A stretch of DNA of 20,751 nucleotides. It comes from Frankiales bacterium (GTDB lineage: Bacteria; Actinomycetota; Actinomycetes; Mycobacteriales; SCTD01). Under the pieces are notes generated by a model that saw only the letters and a list, made by a program, of their open reading frames with translations, had not been told where the DNA came from and searched no databases. Positions 1-7,472 of this stretch are shown here, in pieces; within the stretch, counting starts at the first letter, position 1, and every line of letters starts with the position of its first letter. The stretch covers positions 1-20,751 of the forward strand of contig JAODNB010000245.1 of assembly GCA_025464795.1 (NCBI GenBank), given 5' to 3'. A program made the position numbers and the translations under genes.

Positions 1-401
1 GCTTCGTCGACGAACCTGTCCGTGCCCAGGTGCTGCGGGGCGAGCGACCTCCGCCCAGGCAGGCGATCTGGCTGCGTTCCTCGGAGCCGCTCGGAGACGA
101 TCCCCTCCTGCACGTCTGCGCGCTGACGTACATGTCGGACGTCTTCCTGCTGTCGACCGCGCTGCCGCCGCACGGCCTGGTCATGGGCGGACCGCGGAAC
201 GTCCAGGGGTCGAGCCTCGACCACAGCATGTGGTTCCACGCCCCGTTCCGCGCCGACGACTGGCTGCTCTACGAGATGGAGAGCACCTGGGCCGGCGACG
301 GTCGGGCGCTGTGCCGCGGCCACGTGTTCGACCCCCAGGGCCGGCTCGTCGCCACCGTCATGCAGGAGGGCTTGCTGCGACGCCCGCGCGAGTCGACGTG
401 A
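1..401 (+). CDS. TesB-like acyl-CoA thioesterase II, C-terminal part (5' end outside window)
   Basis: The reading frame is open from the window edge, so the start is not visible; about 132 C-terminal residues are present. They match the second hot-dog domain of type II acyl-CoA thioesterases (TesB), which hydrolyse acyl-CoA to free acid and CoA in the cytoplasm. The block SLDHSMWFHAPF, then WLLYEMEST, then a final QEGLLRR, carries the Asp, Thr and Gln that form the catalytic triad in E. coli TesB (Asp204, Thr228, Gln278 by family knowledge). The stop codon overlaps the GTG start of the next gene (GTGA), so translation is probably coupled. In this cluster it could release free CoA or an unproductive acyl-CoA. 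The family call is secure; the substrate is unknown. Confidence 0.9.
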   Translation, partial: FVDEPVRAQVLRGERPPPRQAIWLRSSEPLGDDPLLHVCALTYMSDVFLLSTALPPHGLVMGGPRNVQGSSLDHSMWFHAPFRADDWLLYEMESTWAGDGRALCRGHVFDPQGRLVATVMQEGLLRRPREST

Positions 402-1309
402 GGTTCGCAGTGCAGCACGGCTCCGGTGACCCTGCCTGGACGCCCGCGATGATCAGTCCCGCGCACGTCACCGCCTTCGCGCGGGCAGCGGAGGAGTCGG
501 GCTTCGACGCGCTCGGCTTCACCGATCACCCTGCCCCGTCGGGGAACTGGGTCCGCGCCGGCGGGGAGGGCAGCATCGATCCCTTTGCGGCGCTGGGTTT
601 CTGCGCAGCCGTCACGTCGACCATCAAGCTGCTCACCTTCGTGCTGGTGCTGCCCTACCGGAACCCGTTCCTGGCCGCTCATCAGCTCGCGACCCTGGAC
701 CACCTCAGCGGGGGACGGCTCATCGTCGGAGCCGGCACCGGCTACCTGAAGTCCGAGATGCTCGCCCTGGGAGTCGATCCCGCGAGTCGACTGGATGCCT
801 TCGACCAGGCCTGGGCTGTGATGACCGAGGCGTGGGGCGGTCAGGACGTGTCGGCTGAAGGCCGCGGCTTCTCCACCCGCGGGACGAAGATGCAACCGCT
901 CCCCGTGCAGCAGCCGCACCCGCCGCTCTGGGTGCACGGGAACAGCCGCTTCGGTCGGGAGCGCGCGGCACGGCTGGGTCAGGGCTGGCTGGTCGTGATG
1001 GGCGACGAGCAGCAGTCCGCCACGATCCGCACCCGGCAGGTGCCCGACCTCGTGGCACTGCGGGACGGCATCGACGAGGTGCGGGAGCTGACCGAGGCGG
1101 CGGGGCGTCCTCCTGTGGAGGTCGTCGTCGCCGGCCGGTGGCCCATGCTGGACCTTAGGCAGGGCTGGGACGCGGACCAGCGACGCGAGCAGGTCGCGGA
1201 GCTCGAGGCGCTCGGGGTCGACTGGATGGCGATGCTGAGCTGCGGGGACGACCCGTCGGCGGCCGAGGAGTCGCTGCGCAAGCTCGGCGAGGACGTCATC
1301 GCGCGATGA
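398..1309 (+). CDS. LLM-class F420-dependent oxidoreductase
   Basis: A 303-residue luciferase-like monooxygenase-fold (TIM-barrel) protein. The GTG start at 398 was chosen because it gives the usual family N-terminus (MRFAVQHGSG) and overlaps the preceding stop by four bases; the frame runs further upstream, but that part lies inside the thioesterase. Family marks are the FTDHP motif near residue 50, the RNPFLAAHQLATLDHLSGGRLIVGAGTG region typical of the F420-linked TIGR03619-like subgroup, and PPLWVHGNS further on. Such enzymes transfer hydride between F420 (or FMN) and small organic substrates. Here it may reduce or oxidise a ring or side-chain intermediate. The next gene overlaps by ATGA, so the two are probably co-translated. 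Cofactor preference is inferred from family resemblance only. Confidence 0.88.
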   Translation: MRFAVQHGSGDPAWTPAMISPAHVTAFARAAEESGFDALGFTDHPAPSGNWVRAGGEGSIDPFAALGFCAAVTSTIKLLTFVLVLPYRNPFLAAHQLATLDHLSGGRLIVGAGTGYLKSEMLALGVDPASRLDAFDQAWAVMTEAWGGQDVSAEGRGFSTRGTKMQPLPVQQPHPPLWVHGNSRFGRERAARLGQGWLVVMGDEQQSATIRTRQVPDLVALRDGIDEVRELTEAAGRPPVEVVVAGRWPMLDLRQGWDADQRREQVAELEALGVDWMAMLSCGDDPSAAEESLRKLGEDVIAR

Positions 1310-2079
1310 GCCAGGTGTCGATCGACCTCGGTGGCAAGGTCGCCCTCGTGACCGGCGGCGGCTACGGCATGGGTCGCGCGTCGGCCCGCCGCTTCGCCGC
1401 CTGCGGTGCCAGCGTCGTGGTGGCCGACATCGACGTCGCGCGGGGGCTCGAGACGGTCGACCTGGTCCGCGAAGCCGGCGGCACGGCCAGCTTCGTCGAG
1501 GCGGACGTCTCCCAGGACGATGCCGTGGCCGACATGGTCGGCTTCACCGCCGCGACCTACGGCGGTCTGGACTACGCCCACAACAACGCCGGCATCATCG
1601 GGCCGCAGCACTCAGTCGTGGACTACCCGCTGGACCTGTGGGACGACGTGATCGGCACGAACCTCCGGGGCGTCTTCCTGTGCCTCAAGCACGAGATCCC
1701 GGCGATGCTCGCCCGGGGCGGGGGCGCGATCGTGAACGTCGCCTCGGAGACGACGTACAAGGGCAACGTGGGCGATATCGCCTACACCGCAAGCAAGCAC
1801 GGGGTGGTCGGACTGACGACAGTGGCAGGGCTGCAGTACGCCCGGCGCGGCATCAGGGTCAACGCCATCGCCCCGGGTAACGTGGAGACAGGCATCACGG
1901 AAGCTGCCCGCGAGTTCCTCACGCCCGACCAGGTCCGCCGGATGGAGACCATCCAGCCGCTCGGCCGGCTCGCGCAGCCCGAGGAGATCGCTGAGATCGT
2001 GGTCTGGCTCTGCAGTGACGCGGCGCTGCTCGTCAACGCCAGCAGGATCGCGGCTGACACGGGATGGCACGTCAGCTGA
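1306..2079 (+). CDS. Short-chain dehydrogenase/reductase (SDR), NAD-type
   Basis: A classical SDR of 257 residues. It shows the Rossmann motif TGGGYGMG (residues 17-24), acidic Asp41 at the end of beta-2 (favouring NAD over NADP), NNAG at 93-96, Asn119, Ser147 and the catalytic Tyr160-x3-Lys164 pair. It ends with an ADTGW tail, as such enzymes usually do. The ATG overlaps the LLM gene stop (ATGA). It probably oxidises a hydroxyl group, either on a CoA thioester or on a ring or side-chain alcohol; the sequence does not say which. It is the last gene of the thioesterase-LLM-SDR unit, since a promoter for the next gene lies just after its stop. Confidence 0.92.
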   Translation: MSQVSIDLGGKVALVTGGGYGMGRASARRFAACGASVVVADIDVARGLETVDLVREAGGTASFVEADVSQDDAVADMVGFTAATYGGLDYAHNNAGIIGPQHSVVDYPLDLWDDVIGTNLRGVFLCLKHEIPAMLARGGGAIVNVASETTYKGNVGDIAYTASKHGVVGLTTVAGLQYARRGIRVNAIAPGNVETGITEAAREFLTPDQVRRMETIQPLGRLAQPEEIAEIVVWLCSDAALLVNASRIAADTGWHVS

Positions 2080-2097
2080 GCCAGCGTGTCGGACGAG

Positions 2098-2125
2098 TCG
2101 ACACAACCTCTTACTTCGGTAGACT
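2098..2125 (+). promoter_or_regulatory. Sigma-70-like promoter of the GntR regulator gene
   Basis: A TCGACA box (2098-2103, five of six matches to TTGACA) is followed after a 16-base spacer by TAGACT (2120-2125, four of six matches to TATAAT). It lies between the SDR stop and the GntR start, so the regulator can be transcribed independently of the upstream genes. The expected transcription start near 2132 falls inside the operator at 2125-2135. Assignment is by consensus only. Confidence 0.55.
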
Positions 2126-2135
2126 CGTATGACAA
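2125..2135 (+). promoter_or_regulatory. FadR-type GntR operator (autoregulatory site)
   Basis: TCGTATGACAA reads as TNGTNNNACNA on both strands, the consensus known for the FadR subfamily of GntR repressors. It overlaps the end of the predicted -10 box and the expected transcription start of the GntR gene that begins 41 bases downstream, the arrangement expected for negative autoregulation. Related sites occur at 4959-4969 and 9558-9568. Confidence 0.65.
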
Positions 2136-2175
2136 ATGCGGTGTTCGCATGCCGACGAACGAAGGGGGAGCGGTC

Positions 2176-2928
2176 ATGACAGCAGCCGACGAGGTCATCC
2201 GCGTACCTAAGGCAGCCGAGCTGGTCGCTGCAACCCTCCGCCGTCAGATCGTCACGGGCGACCTCAAGGAGAACGACTCCCTGCCGTCGGAAGCCCTGCT
2301 CATGCAGCAGTTCCGGGTCAGTCGGCCGACCCTGCGTGAGGCCTTCCGCATCCTCGAGTCCGAGTCCCTGATCCACGTCCGTCGGGGTGCCCGCGGCGGT
2401 GCCCGCGTGCAGGTCCCCGACGGCGACGTCGCAGCCCGGTACGTCGGCTACGTCCTGGAGTACCGAGGCACGACGATGGCGGACGTGTACAACGCCCGAG
2501 CCGAGCTCGAGGTGCCCCTCGCGCGCATCCTCGCCGCGAACGCCAAGCCCAAGCAGATCGCCCGGCTGCAGGCCTCTGTCAACGCCGCGGGGGAGTTCCT
2601 CGACGACCCCGAGGCATACGGGGCGCACGACACCGCGTTCCACCTGCTGGTCGCCGAGCTGGCGGGCAACGAGACCCTCGAGGTCCTGATCCAGATGGTC
2701 TACCACATCGTCGGGACCGCCCGGCGTCGCTACACAGCGAGCCTGGACCGCGGTGTCCACCAGCTGGAGCACCTGCAGGTCCACAAGACCCACGTGAAGC
2801 TGGTCGAGACCATCGCCTCGAGGGACCCCGACGCGGCGGAAGCCCTGTGGCGCAAGCACCTCGTCGAGGTCAACAAGCACTACCTCGCGCGGCCGCTCGC
2901 CAAGACCGTCGTCGAGATGATGCAGTAG
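2176..2928 (+). CDS. FadR-family GntR transcriptional regulator (full length)
   Basis: A 250-residue regulator. The ATG at 2176 was preferred over an in-frame start at 2086 because a strong AAGGGGGAG ribosome site lies just upstream and the extra residues would cover the promoter and operator. Residues 10-80 form the winged helix-turn-helix (LPSEALLMQQFRVSRPTLREA). The rest is an all-helical FCD effector domain with the expected metal-ligand pattern: Asp152, His156, His206 and His228, the last two 22 residues apart. Such proteins usually repress catabolic genes and release DNA on binding an acid or acyl-CoA. The matching operator at 2125-2135 suggests autorepression, and related sites in two divergent promoters suggest it controls much of this locus. 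It converges with ACAD1 across nine bases. Confidence 0.93.
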   Translation: MTAADEVIRVPKAAELVAATLRRQIVTGDLKENDSLPSEALLMQQFRVSRPTLREAFRILESESLIHVRRGARGGARVQVPDGDVAARYVGYVLEYRGTTMADVYNARAELEVPLARILAANAKPKQIARLQASVNAAGEFLDDPEAYGAHDTAFHLLVAELAGNETLEVLIQMVYHIVGTARRRYTASLDRGVHQLEHLQVHKTHVKLVETIASRDPDAAEALWRKHLVEVNKHYLARPLAKTVVEMMQ

Positions 2929-2930
2929 CA

Positions 2931-2948
2931 CCTGCTCCTAGGAGCGGG
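2931..2948. terminator. Palindrome between convergent genes, possible bidirectional terminator
   Basis: GCTCCTAGGAGC (2934-2945) is a perfect 12-base palindrome; with its flanks it becomes an 18-base inverted repeat containing one T-G wobble. It lies between the stop of the GntR gene and the end of ACAD1, and its centre contains the ACAD1 stop codon. There is no T-tract and almost no loop, so termination is plausible rather than proven. Confidence 0.4.
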
Positions 2949-4122
2949 CGGACTTGCTCCAGGCGACGTCCTTGTCCGCGCGCTGCTCCGGGGGGAGCCC
3001 GAGCACCCGCTCTCCCAGGATGTTGTGCAGGATCTCCGACGTGCCGCCCTCGATGGTGTTCGCGCGGGCGCGGAGCCAGGCCCGCGCAGGGGTGTCGTAC
3101 CCGTGGTCCTCGAAGGTCTGGTCGACCGCCGCGTACGAGCCGATGAGCAGGCCGTCCTCGCCGAGCAGATCGACGCACAGCTCGGTCGCGGCCTTGTTGA
3201 GCTTGCCGGTCTGCAGCTTGGCGACCGAGCCCTGCGGGCCGGCGACACCGGCCTCGCGCTCGGCATCACCCCGGGCGATCGTCATCTTGTTCACCTGCAC
3301 CTTGAGCCAGGTGTCCACGACCCGGTCCCGCAGGACCAGAGCCTCGGCGGAGGTCTTGTCCTCGCGCCCCTGCCAGAGCTCGATCGCCTGCAGGGCAGCG
3401 GGTTCCGGAGTGAGCCCCTCAGACAGCATGTAGCGCTCGTTCGACAAGGTGGTCATCGCGACGCCCCATCCCGCCCCCACCTCACCGAGGCGGAGGTCGT
3501 CGGGCAGCCGCACATCCGTCAGGTAGACCTCGTTGAACTCGGCGTTGCCGGTCATCTGGCGCAGCGGTCGCACCTCGACACCGGCAGCGTGCATGTCGCA
3601 GAGGTAGTAGGTGAGGCCGCGGTGCTTGGCGACGTCGGGGTCTGTGCGGGCCAGGAGCATGCCCCAGCGGGCGACGTGCCCCCAGGAGGTCCAGACCTTC
3701 TGGCCCTCGACGAGCCAGTCCTCACCGTCCTTGCGGGCGCGGGTGGCCACGTTCGCCAGGTCGGAGCCGGCACCGGGCTCGCTGAACAGCTGGCACCAGA
3801 TCTCCTCGCCGGTGAACAGCGGACGCAGGAAGCGCTGGTGCTGCTCCGGGGTGCCGTGGGCGAGGATCGTCGGCCCGCCCATGCCGTAGCCCAGGGGGTT
3901 GCGCGCGAAGCCGCTGGGACCGCCGGCTGCGGCGATCCGGTCGTTGACGTGCTTCTGCCACTGAGGGCTGACGTCGAGCCCGCCCGTACCGACAGGGAAC
4001 GACACCCAGGCCAGGCCGGCGTCGTACTGGGCGTTGAGGAAGGCGACCGGGTCACCCGCCGGGTCGGCACTCGCCAGGAGCGCGTCCAGTGCGGCATCGA
4101 CCGTGCTCTGCTCGTCGGTCAT
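2938..4122 (-). CDS. Acyl-CoA dehydrogenase, catalytic-type subunit (ACAD1)
   Basis: A 394-residue flavoprotein of the FadE type, forming the alpha-beta double bond of an acyl-CoA with FAD. It has the FAD/substrate block CQLFSEPGAGSDLA (residues 110-123), KVWTSWGH (142-149), LPDDLRLGEVGAGW (207-219) and a C-terminal IEGGTSEI with Glu358 at the classical catalytic-base position. Glu229 in the SNERYML stretch is an alternative base position used by some relatives. Length and motifs resemble the larger, catalytic subunits of actinobacterial heteromeric ACADs. It follows the crotonase by four bases and is probably co-translated with it. Its smaller partner may be ACAD2 (8420-9493), which is encoded in a different transcription unit. 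The substrate is unknown. Confidence 0.9.
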   Translation of the reverse strand: MTDEQSTVDAALDALLASADPAGDPVAFLNAQYDAGLAWVSFPVGTGGLDVSPQWQKHVNDRIAAAGGPSGFARNPLGYGMGGPTILAHGTPEQHQRFLRPLFTGEEIWCQLFSEPGAGSDLANVATRARKDGEDWLVEGQKVWTSWGHVARWGMLLARTDPDVAKHRGLTYYLCDMHAAGVEVRPLRQMTGNAEFNEVYLTDVRLPDDLRLGEVGAGWGVAMTTLSNERYMLSEGLTPEPAALQAIELWQGREDKTSAEALVLRDRVVDTWLKVQVNKMTIARGDAEREAGVAGPQGSVAKLQTGKLNKAATELCVDLLGEDGLLIGSYAAVDQTFEDHGYDTPARAWLRARANTIEGGTSEILHNILGERVLGLPPEQRADKDVAWSKSARS

Positions 4123-4126
4123 CTCG

Positions 4127-4927
4127 TCAGCTCCAGCTCCAGGTAGGTGTGCGCTTCTCCTGCCACGACGCGCGGGCCTCCTTCGCGTCGTTCAAGGGGC
4201 TGATGCGCGCGGTGTAGTCCTGCTCGAGCTGGTAGCCCTCTTCGAGGGAAAGGTGCTCGACGCGGTTCATCGACTGCTTGGCCATCCGCAGGGCGAGCGG
4301 GCTCTTCGCTGCCATCCGGGTCGCCAGGAAGTGGGCGGTGACGGCCAGGTCTTCAGCGGGCACGACCTGGGAGACCGCGCCGAGGCGGTGCAGCTCGGAT
4401 GCCGGCACCCGCTCACCCGTCAGCATCATCTCGCGCGTCTTCCACGGTCCGACCAGCCGTTGCACGTGCCGGGCCCCGCCGAGGACGCCGACGTCGATCT
4501 CCGGCAGGGCGAAGGCCGCGTTGTCGGAGGCGACGATGACGTCGCAGCTCGCGACCAGGGCGGCGCCGGCACCCAGTGCCAGGCCGTTGACGGCAGCGAT
4601 GACCGGCAGCTGACCGTGCCGGATGCCCCAGAGCATGGCGCGGACGACGGCGCCCGGGTCGATGAGATCGGCGACGCTCTCGTCGGGCAGCAGCTCCCTG
4701 CGGACGTAGCGCCGCTCGGACTCCTTCACGTCGGCCCCTGCGCAGAAGATCTTGTCGCCGTCGGCGGTGAGGACGGCGACGTGCGCGTCCTGGCTCCGGC
4801 CCAGCTCGTCGAAGACCCGGGCGAGCTCGCGCATCATCGGGGCGCTGAGGGCGTTGACCGGGGGTCGCGCGAGGGTGACGGTCGCGACGAGGTCGACGAC
4901 CTCGACCCGGGTGAACTGGAGTTCCAC
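4127..4927 (-). CDS. Enoyl-CoA hydratase/isomerase family protein (crotonase), atypical active site
   Basis: A 266-residue crotonase starting at GTG, preceded by a strong GGGAGGAAGGGG ribosome site. The oxyanion-hole segments are present: IFCAGADVKE (residues 60-69) and NGLALGAG (114-121). Of the two glutamates used by classical hydratases (Glu144 and Glu164 of the rat enzyme), the second is present as Glu143 in ALPEIDVG. The first is replaced by Ala123, exactly 20 residues earlier. Enzymes with only the later glutamate include enoyl-CoA isomerases and other crotonase-fold catalysts, so plain hydration is not assured. It is the first gene of a two-gene unit with ACAD1, divergent from the DUF35/aldolase pair, and its promoter region holds an operator-like site. 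Confidence 0.9.
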   Translation of the reverse strand: MELQFTRVEVVDLVATVTLARPPVNALSAPMMRELARVFDELGRSQDAHVAVLTADGDKIFCAGADVKESERRYVRRELLPDESVADLIDPGAVVRAMLWGIRHGQLPVIAAVNGLALGAGAALVASCDVIVASDNAAFALPEIDVGVLGGARHVQRLVGPWKTREMMLTGERVPASELHRLGAVSQVVPAEDLAVTAHFLATRMAAKSPLALRMAKQSMNRVEHLSLEEGYQLEQDYTARISPLNDAKEARASWQEKRTPTWSWS

Positions 4928-4958
4928 CGCCGATCCCCTTCCTCCCGATGATGTGATG

Positions 4959-4969
4959 TGGTCATATCA
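4959..4969 (+). promoter_or_regulatory. Operator-like site between divergent crotonase and DUF35 genes
   Basis: TGGTCATATCA matches the FadR-type TNGTNNNACNA pattern except for one base. Read on the minus strand (TGATATGACCA) it shares 8 of 11 bases, including the TATGAC core, with the GntR operator at 2125-2135. It overlaps a minus-strand TATGAT -10-like box (4971-4966) and a plus-strand TATCAT, so a repressor bound here could block both directions. The wider 16-base block at 4954-4969 is also nearly palindromic, with only purine/purine or pyrimidine/pyrimidine mismatches. Confidence 0.5.
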
Positions 4970-5008
4970 TAGAACTAGAAGTGCACGGCCGATCAGAAAG
5001 TGGTGCCC

Positions 5009-5464
5009 ATGTCCGCTGCCCGCTCCGAGAGCGTGCTGGAGGGTCTGCGGTTCGCGATCCCCGACAGCTTCCCCTCGTTCACGCCGATCCAGTCACCCGA
5101 CACCGACTTCTACTGGCGTGGGGACGGGACGGCGCTGCGGATGCTGACGTGCAACGCCTGCGGCAAGATCACGCACCCGCCGGGCCCGGTCTGCGGCTAC
5201 TGCTACAGCAGGGATGTCGCGCCGAAGCAGGTGTCCGGCCGCGGCACGCTCTACGCCTGGACCGTGAACGTGCAGCCGTTCGTACCGGGGCTGGACCCGT
5301 ACTGCCCGGCGATGGTGACGCTGGACGAGCAGGACGACGTGAAGATCACCACGCAGCTGGTGGACGTGAACAACGACGAGATCGAGGTCGGCATGCCCGT
5401 GGAGGTCGTGTTCGTGAACGGTTCTGATGGCGTGAAGCTCCCGTTCTTCCGGCCCGTCCGATGA
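5009..5464 (+). CDS. DUF35 OB-fold/zinc-ribbon protein, aldolase partner (module 1)
   Basis: A 151-residue protein with an N-terminal helical arm, a rubredoxin-like zinc ribbon (Cys48-x2-Cys51 and Cys62-x2-Cys65) and a C-terminal OB-fold (GRGTLYAWTVN onward). DUF35 proteins pair with thiolase-like subunits and are needed for activity, as in ChsH2-Ltp2 of cholesterol side-chain cleavage and BbsA-BbsB of benzylsuccinate degradation. Here DUF35 is free-standing, not fused to a MaoC domain as in ChsH2. The ATG at 5009 was chosen; an in-frame GTG at 5000 is possible, and neither has a strong ribosome site. The stop overlaps the next gene start (ATGA), consistent with a stoichiometric complex of the two products. 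Confidence 0.9.
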   Translation: MSAARSESVLEGLRFAIPDSFPSFTPIQSPDTDFYWRGDGTALRMLTCNACGKITHPPGPVCGYCYSRDVAPKQVSGRGTLYAWTVNVQPFVPGLDPYCPAMVTLDEQDDVKITTQLVDVNNDEIEVGMPVEVVFVNGSDGVKLPFFRPVR

Positions 5465-6645
5465 TCCGGGGCGAGCGCGACACCTACATCCGCGGCATCG
5501 GTCAGTCACAGGTGGGCCGACGCGTCGGCCGCAGCGACCTCGACCTCACCGTCGAGGCGTCCCTCATGGCGATCGAGGACGCCGGCCTGACGCCGGCAGA
5601 CATCGACGGGGTGGCCACCTACCCGGGCGGCGGGCTGGCCGCCACGCCTGGCTTCACCGGTCCCGGTGCTCCGGACGTGCAGGACGCCCTGCGGCTGAAG
5701 GTCGACTGGCTGTCAGCGAACAGCGAGGGCGGCGCCCAGCTCTCCTGCCTCGTCAACGCCTGCATCGCCGTGTCGGCAGGCCTGGCCAAGAACGTGCTGG
5801 TCTACCGCACCGTCACCGAGAGCACGAACCAGATCGGCGGTCGCGGTGCCGCGGTGAGCAACCCCACGGTCGGCAGCCAGATGCAGTGGACGCTCGTCCC
5901 AGGCGCCCTCGCTGCACCGCACTGGTTCGCGATGATGACCAACCGCTACATGACGCAGTACGGCCTCACCCGCGAGCAGCTCGGGCAGATCCCGGTCAAC
6001 GCCCGTCGCAACGCGCAGCTGAACCCGAACGCCGTCTACACCGACGACATGTCGCTGGACGACTACCTCTCGGCGCGCCTCATCACCAGCCCCCTGTGCT
6101 TGTACGACTGCGACGTCCCGTGCGACGGCTCGACGGCGTTCATCGTGTCGCACGTCGACAGCGCCAAGGATGCCAAGAAGACGCCGGTGCACGTCAACGC
6201 CGTCGGCACGGCGTACCGGACCCGCAACAGCTGGGACCAGTACGAGAGCCCGACCCGCACGGCTGTGAAGTACGCCGCCGAGATGATGTGGGAGCGCACC
6301 GACCTGCGTCCGGCTGATGTCGACGTCGCCGAGATCTACGACGGCTTCAGCATCATCACGCTGCAGTGGCTCGAGGCGCTCGGCTTCTGCGGCGAGGGCG
6401 AGGGCGGGTCCTTCGTCGAGGGCGGCAAGCGCATCGCCCTCGACGGCGAGATCCCCGTCAACACCCACGGCGGCCAGCTGTCCGCCGGTCGTCTGCACGG
6501 GCTCGGCTTCGTTCACGAGGCCGTCGTGCAGCTGCGCGGCGAGGGCGGTGCGCGTCAGAAGCAGGGGCGGCACGAGGTCGCGGTCGCCGGCAACGGCGGC
6601 GGCACCTTCGGCGGCGCCATGCTCCTCACGGCAGGCGTCCGCTAG
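5461..6645 (+). CDS. Thiolase-fold lipid-transfer/aldolase protein, Ltp2-like (module 1)
   Basis: A 394-residue thiolase-superfamily protein of the SCP-x/Ltp2 branch. It lacks thiolase catalytic residues: the nucleophile region reads SANSEGGAQ (Ser88 instead of Cys), the NEAF segment reads IYDGFS (Tyr293), the GHP histidine is replaced by Arg344 (NTHGGQLSAGRLHG), and the late CxG cysteine is absent. Ltp2-type enzymes cleave beta-hydroxy-acyl-CoAs by retro-aldol reaction, using two tyrosines at the positions of thiolase Asn and His. This copy keeps only the first of them. It is translated in overlap with its DUF35 partner. It could be a variant aldolase or have another acyl-CoA lyase or ligase role. 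It converges with the SDR at 6656 across ten bases. Confidence 0.88.
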   Translation: MIRGERDTYIRGIGQSQVGRRVGRSDLDLTVEASLMAIEDAGLTPADIDGVATYPGGGLAATPGFTGPGAPDVQDALRLKVDWLSANSEGGAQLSCLVNACIAVSAGLAKNVLVYRTVTESTNQIGGRGAAVSNPTVGSQMQWTLVPGALAAPHWFAMMTNRYMTQYGLTREQLGQIPVNARRNAQLNPNAVYTDDMSLDDYLSARLITSPLCLYDCDVPCDGSTAFIVSHVDSAKDAKKTPVHVNAVGTAYRTRNSWDQYESPTRTAVKYAAEMMWERTDLRPADVDVAEIYDGFSIITLQWLEALGFCGEGEGGSFVEGGKRIALDGEIPVNTHGGQLSAGRLHGLGFVHEAVVQLRGEGGARQKQGRHEVAVAGNGGGTFGGAMLLTAGVR

Positions 6646-6655
6646 AGCGGGCCCG

Positions 6656-7471
6656 TCAGGTGGTGACGAGACCCTCGGGCAGGGGCTGAGGCGTCCGCCC
6701 CAGCTCGGCCACGAGGGTCTGGCTCAGGGCGTTGAGCCCCGTCAGCTCGCCCTCGACCAGTGCCAGGGCGGCCTCCGCGATGACGGAAGGGTCTTCGAGG
6801 GCGAAGTCCGACACGAGGTCGTGCGCGCCCGCTCCCGGGGTGGCCACGTTGTCGAGCGGCGCGAGGGTGTTGGCCCGCACACCGTGCTCGTAGCCCTCAG
6901 CGGCGATCGCCGTCGTCAGCCGCTCGAGTGCCGCCTTGCAGGCACCGTAGGCCGTGAAGCCCTTCGTGAACACCGGGTCGTACGGCGGCTGGCCCGGGTG
7001 CTCGGCGGCGCGCGAGCTGATGTTCAGGATGACGCCGCCACCACGCTCGTACATGCCCGGAAGCACGAGCTGCGTCAGCTCGAACGGAGCCCGGACCTGG
7101 ACCTCCAGCATGAGGTCGAGTCGCTTCAGCGGGAAGTCCTGCAGCGGGTAGAAGAACGTGACCGCGGCGTTGTTGACCAGGATGTCGATGGGGCCGAGCT
7201 CACGGGTGACATCGGCGACGAGGGCCTGCCGCTGGTCGCTCTTGGACAGGTCCGACTGGAAGGCCTTGGCGGTGCCACCGATCTTCTCGATGGCCAGGAC
7301 GGTGTCCTGCAGCGTCCCGGCGTAGCGCGGGTCGGGGTCCAGGGTGCGGGCGGACACGGCGACGGCCGCGCCCTCCATCGCAAGCCGACCGGCGATGGCC
7401 GCTCCCAGCCCGCGGCTCGCGCCGGTGACCAGAGCGACCTTCCCGACCAAGGAGCCGTCGAGAAGCGCCAC
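6656..7471 (-). CDS. SDR-family oxidoreductase, NADP-type, with altered Asn position
   Basis: A 271-residue SDR beginning with GTG one base after the stop of the preceding gene, so it is probably translated by reinitiation; no clear separate ribosome site is visible. It has TGASRGLG (residues 17-24), SART after beta-2 (Arg42, favouring NADP), NNAA (100-103), Ser152/Ser153 and Tyr175-x3-Lys179. The serine-tyrosine spacing is longer than usual because of an insertion (EHPGQPPYDPVFTKG). The Asn of the usual catalytic tetrad appears to be Gln125 (LEVQVRA). It may act on a keto or hydroxy intermediate of the pathway; the reaction cannot be named from sequence. It is the last gene of the ACAD2-SDR-SDR unit. 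Confidence 0.88.
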   Translation of the reverse strand: MALLDGSLVGKVALVTGASRGLGAAIAGRLAMEGAAVAVSARTLDPDPRYAGTLQDTVLAIEKIGGTAKAFQSDLSKSDQRQALVADVTRELGPIDILVNNAAVTFFYPLQDFPLKRLDLMLEVQVRAPFELTQLVLPGMYERGGGVILNISSRAAEHPGQPPYDPVFTKGFTAYGACKAALERLTTAIAAEGYEHGVRANTLAPLDNVATPGAGAHDLVSDFALEDPSVIAEAALALVEGELTGLNALSQTLVAELGRTPQPLPEGLVTT

Positions 7472-7472
7472 G

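Noticed and set aside
2086..2175. Upstream start for the full-length GntR protein
   Set aside because: The extra 30 residues do not resemble the family N-terminus and would cover a good promoter and operator; the strong ribosome site favours ATG 2176.
1612..2931. Long minus-strand open frame (439 codons) opposite the SDR and GntR genes
   Set aside because: It is antisense to two well-supported genes, shows only low-complexity composition typical of GC-rich antisense frames, and has no recognisable motif.
3025..4146. Plus-strand open frame (373 codons) opposite ACAD1
   Set aside because: It mirrors the ACAD1 codons; its His/Gly/Val/Asp-rich composition and lack of motifs mark it as a shadow. 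Similar frames opposite the other genes (for example 10438-11745, 11970-13262, 13324-14406, 14524-15729, 17154-18506) were rejected for the same reason.
6648..6657. CGGGCCCG palindrome between the converging aldolase and SDR genes
   Set aside because: Only eight bases with no loop; too short to call a terminator in GC-rich DNA.
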